Shown: in pieces, positions 1 through 3,978 of the stretch
Layout: each line of letters opens with the position of its first letter
Numbering within the stretch: position 1 is the stretch's first letter
Source: JBBSDV01 sp038240335
Lineage (GTDB): Bacteria; Chloroflexota; Dehalococcoidia; DSTF01; JACRBR01
Reading direction: 5' to 3'
Length of the DNA stretch: 7,040 bases
Assembly (NCBI GenBank): GCA_038240335.1
Contig: JBBSDV010000161.1
Span: 1 to 7,040, forward strand
Notes under the pieces: model-generated
Database searches by the model: none
Told to the model about the DNA's origin: nothing
What the model saw: the letters and a program-made list of their open reading frames with translations, nothing else
Translations under genes and position numbers: made by a program

Positions 1-63
1 CTCAAGCGCCTTTGGTTCACGCCGGAGCGGCCGTGGCTATCGTTCTCGCTCTCGCGGGAGAGG

Positions 64-570
64 GTGCTGCCGAAGTTTGGCACTCCTAAAGGCGTCCAGT
101 TTCGCGAAGGCGGAATCGACGACCTGGCGGAGCTGATCCGCATGGACCGCGACGCATTCCCGGATCTGCCGATCCCGACGCCGGTGATGCGCACGAACAT
201 TGAGCAGGGCGAGCGCGTGCTGCTTGCGACGATCAAGGGCGACGTCGCGGGCATGGCGCTGTATCGGCAAGCGGATCCGGGCGAGGGGTACCTGCACACG
301 CTCGCCGTGGATACCGGGCATCGCGGCAGGGGGATCGGCGCGGCACTGACGCTGCGGGTGGCGAAGCAGCTGTTTGCAGAAGGCGCCGAGCGCGTCGACC
401 TGAAGACCGACGACGACAATACGAACGCGATCGCGTTGTATCGCAGCATCGGATTCCGGCATGTCGGCGCCGGGCGGGACTACCGTCGCTCGACGGACCC
501 GGGAGCGATTGCGGCGATGGCGAAACAAGCAGCATCGGGCGCGATGATCCGGTTCGGCGGCTGGCGGTAA
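64..570 (+). CDS. GNAT family N-acetyltransferase (start uncertain, possibly 5' partial)
   Basis: Predicted acyl-CoA-dependent N-acetyltransferase of the GNAT fold; the substrate cannot be told from sequence. With the GTG start at 64 it is 168 aa, normal for a single GNAT domain. The acetyl-CoA-binding motif A is clear at about residues 80-95 (LAVDTGHRGRGIGAAL, carrying the R-G-x-G-x-G/A signature). It is followed by a helix, the strand RVDLKT, and motif B with N-A-I-A-L-Y-R-S-I-G-F, the usual 'N..A..LY...GF' end of the fold. The start is doubtful: the purine-rich GGGAGAGG abuts the GTG, too close for a ribosome binding site. The same frame is open to the left edge of the window, so a longer protein, even a two-domain GNAT, is possible. 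It ends 7 nt before the DUF421 gene, which suggests one transcript. The family call is sure; the specificity is unknown. Confidence 0.88.
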   Translation: MLPKFGTPKGVQFREGGIDDLAELIRMDRDAFPDLPIPTPVMRTNIEQGERVLLATIKGDVAGMALYRQADPGEGYLHTLAVDTGHRGRGIGAALTLRVAKQLFAEGAERVDLKTDDDNTNAIALYRSIGFRHVGAGRDYRRSTDPGAIAAMAKQAASGAMIRFGGWR

Positions 571-577
571 GCGCGCG

Positions 578-1111
578 ATGAGCGTGGCAGACGTCTTCGG
601 CATTCACGCACCGTTCCTGCAGATTATCTATCGCAGCGCGATCGTCTTCGTGGCGATCATTTTCGGCATGCGCGTCACCGGCGCGCGGCAGCTTGGCCAG
701 ATGACGCCGTTCGACCTGGTGCTCATCTTGCTCATTGCCAATGCCGTGCAGAACGCGATGGTGGGAACGGACACGACAATCTTCGGCGGCCTTGCCGCTG
801 CGGGGACGTTGCTCGTCGCGAATCGCGCCACGTCGATGTTCGCCGATCGCGTGCCGTTCTTCCGGCGAACGATCGAGGGGCAGCCGGTGTTGCTGCTCCA
901 CGACGGCGAGCTTGTCGAGAAGCACGTGCGCGCGGCCGGCCTGTCAACCGACCTCGTGCTGCAGGCGATCCGCGAGCATGGGTTCAGCGGCGCGGCGGAT
1001 GTGAAGACGGCGATTCTCGAGGTGGACGGCACAATTAGCATCGTGCCGCGCGATGCCAAGAGCGTTCGCACGAAACGCCACGTGCGCGCGACGCGGCCGG
1101 GGGGCAACTAG
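578..1111 (+). CDS. DUF421 (YetF-like) membrane protein, short form
   Basis: A 177-aa integral membrane protein of the DUF421/YetF family, whose biochemical role is not established. Three hydrophobic segments are visible at about residues 16-34, 45-62 and 67-83. Between the first two lies the family motif G-x-R-Q-L-G-Q-M-T-P-F-D (35-46), followed by the typical L-I-x-N-A-V-Q-N-A-M stretch. Residues about 99-160 form the soluble DUF421 domain: it starts with E-G-Q-P-V-L-L-L-H-D-G, continues with a helical D-L-V-L-Q-A-I-R-E-H-G segment, and ends with the strand pair A-I-L-E-V-D-G-T-I-S-I-V-P. Classical Bacillus YetF-type proteins are longer (over 200 aa), so this is the shorter version, but nothing looks truncated. 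The ATG at 578 follows the GNAT stop by 7 nt without a strong ribosome binding site, so translation may be coupled. Its stop lies 1 nt before the next gene's GTG. Confidence 0.9.
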   Translation: MSVADVFGIHAPFLQIIYRSAIVFVAIIFGMRVTGARQLGQMTPFDLVLILLIANAVQNAMVGTDTTIFGGLAAAGTLLVANRATSMFADRVPFFRRTIEGQPVLLLHDGELVEKHVRAAGLSTDLVLQAIREHGFSGAADVKTAILEVDGTISIVPRDAKSVRTKRHVRATRPGGN

Positions 1112-1112
1112 C

Positions 1113-3470
1113 GTGCCGGAGGCGGTGTCGTCTGGGCTGGGACGCAACGGGCCATGGCTGCAGAACGCGTGGCTTCGGCTCGAGACGCGCCAGGACGACG
1201 CTAGCATCTCGCCGATCGCGCTCGCCGGGGCATTTCGGCCGGCCCAGCGCGCGCTCGCGTTCGTTCGGCCGGTCGATCGCCCGCCGCTGACATTCGGGCG
1301 CTCCGATTACGACGCAGGGCCGTATGAAGACAAGCTCGGAAGGGGACGGCGCCTGACGCTGTACACATCGATACTGAGCCGCGGTGTCACGTTGCGGCGC
1401 GAGATCATCCTCTACGACGCCCATCCGTATTGCGTGACGCGGGTTGGCGTGACGAACGATGGGCGCCAGCCGTTCGCCATCGCATCGCTGCACGCGTTCA
1501 CGACGCCCACCGAAGGTCGTGGCAAGCTGAAACTCGCGGCGAAGCCCGACGATTGGCGTATCTACCGCAACGGCTGGCAGTCCTGGTCGCCGACCATGTC
1601 GCTTGGAGGCCGCGATCGCGACGTACAGAACCGACCGCCGGAACTCGCGCCAGAGGTGCCTGAGGAAGGCACCGGGCGATTCGCATCGGATGACGTGGGC
1701 GTGCTGTTTGATCCGGTGTCGTCGCGCTCGCTGCTAGCGGGTGTGATCAGCGCGCGTGACTTCGTGTCGCAGGTGATCGTCGACGCTCCATCGCGCTCGT
1801 TCGACGCACGCTGCCAGGCAGACGGCTTGGCGGTCGAGCCCGGAGATACGATGTGGTCCGAGCGCTTCCTGATCGATCTGGTGGGGCACCCGAACGAGCA
1901 GCTCGAGCGGTACGGCGACGCGCTCGGGCGCGAGATGGGAGCACGGGTGGCGGCACGCACGCCGGCGGGCTGGTGCTCCTGGTACTACTTCTACACGACG
2001 GTCACCGAGGACGATGTCGTCCGCAACCTGCAATTTCTCGAGCAACACCGGCGCGAGTTGCCGATCGATACGGTGCAGATCGACGACGGGTACCAGGCCG
2101 ACATCGGCGACTGGCTGTCGGTTAACGAGAAGTTCCCGCGCGGGATGGAGTGGCTTGCCGGCGAGATCAAACGGGCGGGGTACACGCCCGGGCTGTGGCT
2201 CGCGCCGTTCTTGCTCGCCGAGTCGTCACAGACGTATGCAGGGCATCCGGACTGGGTGATCCGGCGCGCAGACGGCGAGCCGGCGGTGGCGATCCAGAAT
2301 TGGCAGCGCGACAGCTATGGCCTCGATACGACGCACCCGGAGGCGCGGGAGTGGCTGACATCGTTGTTTCGGTCGATCTGCGAGGGCTGGGGCTATGACT
2401 ATGTGAAGATCGACTTTCTGTTCGGCGCGGCCATCGCGGGCAGACGCGACGACCAGGAGACGACGCGAGTGCGCGCGTACCGCGCCGGTCTCGATGCGAT
2501 CCGCGCGGGCGTCGGCAGCGAGCGATTCATCCTTGGATGCGGGTCGTTGATGGCGCCCTCAGTCGGGTACTTCGACGGCAACCGCATCGGGCCGGACGTG
2601 GCGCCCTACTGGCGCTTTCTGACGAGCGAAGAGCGCATGTCGCCGAAGCCGCGAGCGCGACGGCCCGACGATCAGCTGAGCGCCGAGACGGCGATTCGCA
2701 GCACGCTCGCGCGGTCATGGATGCACGGGCGGCTCTGGGCGAACGATCCGGACTGCCTGCTCGTGCGCACCGACCGCACGAAGCTATCGCTCGACGAGAC
2801 GCGGACGCTCGCAAGCGTGATCGGCTTGTCCGGCGGGATGATGCTCTCGAGCGATGATCTCGACAAGCTGCCGCGGGAACGGATCGAGCTAATCTCGATG
2901 CTGCTGCCGGTGCTGCCGCGCTCGGCCGTGCCCGCAGATCTGCTCGAGCGCGACATGCCGGAACGCTTCGAGCTCGAGTTCGAGCGCGGGTATGACCCCT
3001 TGCGGCTCGTTGGGATGTTCAATTTCGGCGAGGAGGCGCGTGACCTGACGATACCGCTGCCGCCGGGCCGTTGGCACGCGTTCGAGCTCTGGGAGGAACG
3101 CTATCGGGGCGTCGTCGAGGGACGGCTCGAGTTCGCGCTGGTGCCGGAGCGAAGCTGCCGGGTCGTCGCGCTGCGGCCGGACGACGAGACTCCGCGCATA
3201 GTCGGCACCACGGCGCATATCGGCGTTGGGGCGCTCGATGTCACACACAGTGAGTACGACGATGCAACGCTGACGCTTCGGATGGGAATCGGGGCCGCGG
3301 GCCGGCGGGAACGCCGGGTCTTCGCCTCGACGGCCGGCCTCGCTGTGGTCGAAGCGCGATTCGCCGGAAGCGCGTTGCCAGTCATCGAGCGGAGCGGACA
3401 TGTGTACGTGGAGCTCTTGGTCGAAGCTGCTGGCGAACTCGTCGTGCGATTTGAGGCGCGAAAAAAGTAA
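1113..3470 (+). CDS. GH36 alpha-galactosidase (melibiase)
   Basis: Predicted retaining exo-alpha-galactosidase removing terminal alpha-1,6-galactose from melibiose/raffinose-type sugars; alpha-N-acetylgalactosaminidase activity cannot be excluded. The 785 aa read as an N-terminal beta-sandwich (1 to about 270, with YRNGWQSWSP at 151-160), a (beta/alpha)8 barrel (about 280-590) and a C-terminal beta region (about 620-785). Barrel motifs are GWCSWYYFYT (286-295), QIDDGYQ (322-328), LWLAPF (361-366), YVKIDF with the likely nucleophile Asp434, GCG (475-477) followed by RIGPDVAPYW (491-500) with the likely acid/base Asp495, and WANDPDCLLVR (542-552). The 61-residue gap between the two aspartates matches the 60 reported for Thermotoga GalA (Asp327/Asp387). 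There is no signal peptide, so it should be cytoplasmic. The GTG at 1113 was chosen over the in-frame GTG at 1053 because it sits 1 nt after the DUF421 stop, has GGGGGG upstream and avoids a 60-nt overlap. Confidence 0.95.
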   Translation: MPEAVSSGLGRNGPWLQNAWLRLETRQDDASISPIALAGAFRPAQRALAFVRPVDRPPLTFGRSDYDAGPYEDKLGRGRRLTLYTSILSRGVTLRREIILYDAHPYCVTRVGVTNDGRQPFAIASLHAFTTPTEGRGKLKLAAKPDDWRIYRNGWQSWSPTMSLGGRDRDVQNRPPELAPEVPEEGTGRFASDDVGVLFDPVSSRSLLAGVISARDFVSQVIVDAPSRSFDARCQADGLAVEPGDTMWSERFLIDLVGHPNEQLERYGDALGREMGARVAARTPAGWCSWYYFYTTVTEDDVVRNLQFLEQHRRELPIDTVQIDDGYQADIGDWLSVNEKFPRGMEWLAGEIKRAGYTPGLWLAPFLLAESSQTYAGHPDWVIRRADGEPAVAIQNWQRDSYGLDTTHPEAREWLTSLFRSICEGWGYDYVKIDFLFGAAIAGRRDDQETTRVRAYRAGLDAIRAGVGSERFILGCGSLMAPSVGYFDGNRIGPDVAPYWRFLTSEERMSPKPRARRPDDQLSAETAIRSTLARSWMHGRLWANDPDCLLVRTDRTKLSLDETRTLASVIGLSGGMMLSSDDLDKLPRERIELISMLLPVLPRSAVPADLLERDMPERFELEFERGYDPLRLVGMFNFGEEARDLTIPLPPGRWHAFELWEERYRGVVEGRLEFALVPERSCRVVALRPDDETPRIVGTTAHIGVGALDVTHSEYDDATLTLRMGIGAAGRRERRVFASTAGLAVVEARFAGSALPVIERSGHVYVELLVEAAGELVVRFEARKK

Positions 3471-3513
3471 CAGGCAAATTACCCGATTGCGGGTCGTGAA
3501 GCTGACGCGATGG

Positions 3514-3542
3514 TTGACTTCTCAGGGGCACGCGATTAGGAT
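3514..3542 (+). promoter_or_regulatory. Sigma70-like promoter of the riboswitch leader
   Basis: TTGACT at 3514-3519 matches five of six bases of the -35 consensus. TAGGAT at 3537-3542 matches four of six bases of the -10 consensus. The spacer is exactly 17 nt. The predicted start near 3549-3550 lies just before the first helix of the riboswitch, as expected for its own promoter. The call rests on sequence match and position only. Confidence 0.7.
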
Positions 3543-3559
3543 GGATACACAACTGAATA

Positions 3560-3680
3560 GAGCTTAACTCGCAGTTTATGCGAGACGGGGGAACCAACAT
3601 TCCCGGGGTGAATCGCACAGAGATGTGCGTAGGCAAACTTCCTTGCGCCGAACCCGTCAGCTAACCCCGTAGGCATAAGA
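3560..3680 (+). promoter_or_regulatory. Cyclic di-AMP riboswitch aptamer (ydaO-yuaA class)
   Basis: Structured RNA that senses the second messenger c-di-AMP. The class hallmarks appear in order: GGGGGAACC (3587-3595), GGGGTGAATC (3605-3614), GTAGG (3629-3633) and the highly conserved CCGAACCCGTCAGCTAACC (3648-3666). Helices can be drawn by eye. P1 joins GCTTA (3562-3566) to TAGGC (3670-3674) with one G-U pair. CTCGC/GCGAG (3568-3572/3580-3584) makes a hairpin. CGCACA/TGTGCG (3614-3619/3624-3629) closes a GAGA tetraloop. GCAA/TTGC (3633-3636/3643-3646) makes another hairpin. A promoter precedes it and an intrinsic terminator follows 10 nt later, so it has the layout of a complete transcriptional off-switch. 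Known members usually lie ahead of potassium-transport or cell-wall hydrolase genes. Here no + strand gene follows in the window. The ends are approximate. Confidence 0.93.
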
Positions 3681-3690
3681 GGGAGAAGGT

Positions 3691-3722
3691 AACCGGCGAA
3701 GGTACACCTTCCGCCGGTTTTT
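3691..3722 (+). terminator. Intrinsic terminator, riboswitch expression platform
   Basis: AACCGGCGAAGG (3691-3702) pairs with CCTTCCGCCGGTT (3707-3719) around a TACA loop with a single bulged base. Five T residues follow at 3718-3722. It lies directly after the c-di-AMP aptamer. Its 5' arm (3694-3702) can alternatively pair with CCTTGCGCCG (3641-3650) inside the aptamer, which gives a plausible antiterminator. Ligand binding would lock the aptamer and free the terminator, so high c-di-AMP would mean termination. Confidence 0.88.
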
Positions 3723-3753
3723 CATCTCCCGCGCAGGGAAGCTCAACAGGCAG

Positions 3754-3767
3754 CCTCCTCCTCCTCC
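3754..3767 (+). other. C-rich (CCT)n tract in the read-through leader
   Basis: Four CCT units plus CC lie between the riboswitch terminator and the next hairpin, where no open frame with a usable start exists. On the + strand RNA this resembles the CCUCC anti-Shine-Dalgarno core, so a read-through transcript could in principle pair with ribosome binding sites. On the opposite strand it is GGAGG-like, but no gene starts just downstream of it on that strand. The tract itself is plain to see; any function is inference. Confidence 0.4.
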
Positions 3768-3771
3768 AACG

Positions 3772-3805
3772 GCAATAGGCCACCGATTCGTCGGTGGCCT
3801 ATTGC
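3772..3805. terminator. Perfect 15-bp hairpin with TTCG loop, probable terminator between convergent genes
   Basis: GCAATAGGCCACCGA (3772-3786) is exactly complementary to TCGGTGGCCTATTGC (3791-3805) across a TTCG tetraloop. It sits between the + strand riboswitch unit and the end of the convergent UPF0182 gene, where a bidirectional terminator is expected. Neither flank has a proper T-tract (TATCTGT on the + side), so it may instead be a stable 3' end or processing hairpin of a read-through RNA. Confidence 0.65.
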
Positions 3806-3828
3806 TATCTGTCGGGGTACTGCGGTGC

Positions 3829-3917
3829 GGCTGGCGCTCCGTTCGGTTTCGAGACGAGAGCGCATCATCTGGCCGAACAAGACTCTTCGCTGGCGCTCAG
3901 AATGACAGGTTCGGGGC
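3829..3917. repeat. Dispersed repeat-like intergenic sequence ('CHSERSEES'-type)
   Basis: The stretch CTCTTCGCTGGCGCTCAGAA followed by TGACAG (3884-3907) closely resembles the widespread interspersed sequence read as CTTCGC..GCTCAGAATGACA in many genomes. Its reverse translation yields the well-known spurious peptide CHSERSEES; here the minus frame reads CHSERQRR. The decamer GCTGGCGCTC occurs twice (3830-3839 and 3889-3898), the first copy followed by TTCGGTTTCGAGACGAG, a common partner module. Only one window is visible, so copy number is unknown. Recognition is from memory of the pattern. Confidence 0.5.
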
Positions 3918-3978
3918 ATGACGCGGGTCGATATCACCACGGTGCGGTTGCATCGCTGTGAGCAGTGGTGGTCGCCGT

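Noticed and set aside
233..925. Minus-strand open frame opposite the GNAT and DUF421 genes
   Set aside because: It is antisense to two genes with recognisable domains, low-complexity Arg-rich, and matches nothing known to me.
1053..1112. Upstream in-frame GTG start for the alpha-galactosidase
   Set aside because: It would overlap the DUF421 gene by about 60 nt and adds an Arg/Cys-rich leader unlike the family's N-terminus. The GTG at 1113 fits the gene junction.
3481..3494. Hairpin ACCCG-ATTG-CGGGT just after the alpha-galactosidase gene as its terminator
   Set aside because: It has only 5 bp and no T-tract on the + strand, so it is too weak to call a terminator.
3794..3961. Small + strand frame (GTG start, 55 codons) after the riboswitch, as a possible regulated peptide
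   Set aside because: Its start lies inside the arm of a perfect 15-bp hairpin, there is no ribosome binding site, and most of it is dispersed-repeat sequence.
3935..3970. Inverted repeat CACCAC/GTGGTG near the UPF0182 stop as its terminator
   Set aside because: Six base pairs over a 24-nt loop and no T-tract in the minus direction. The 3772-3805 hairpin is the better candidate.
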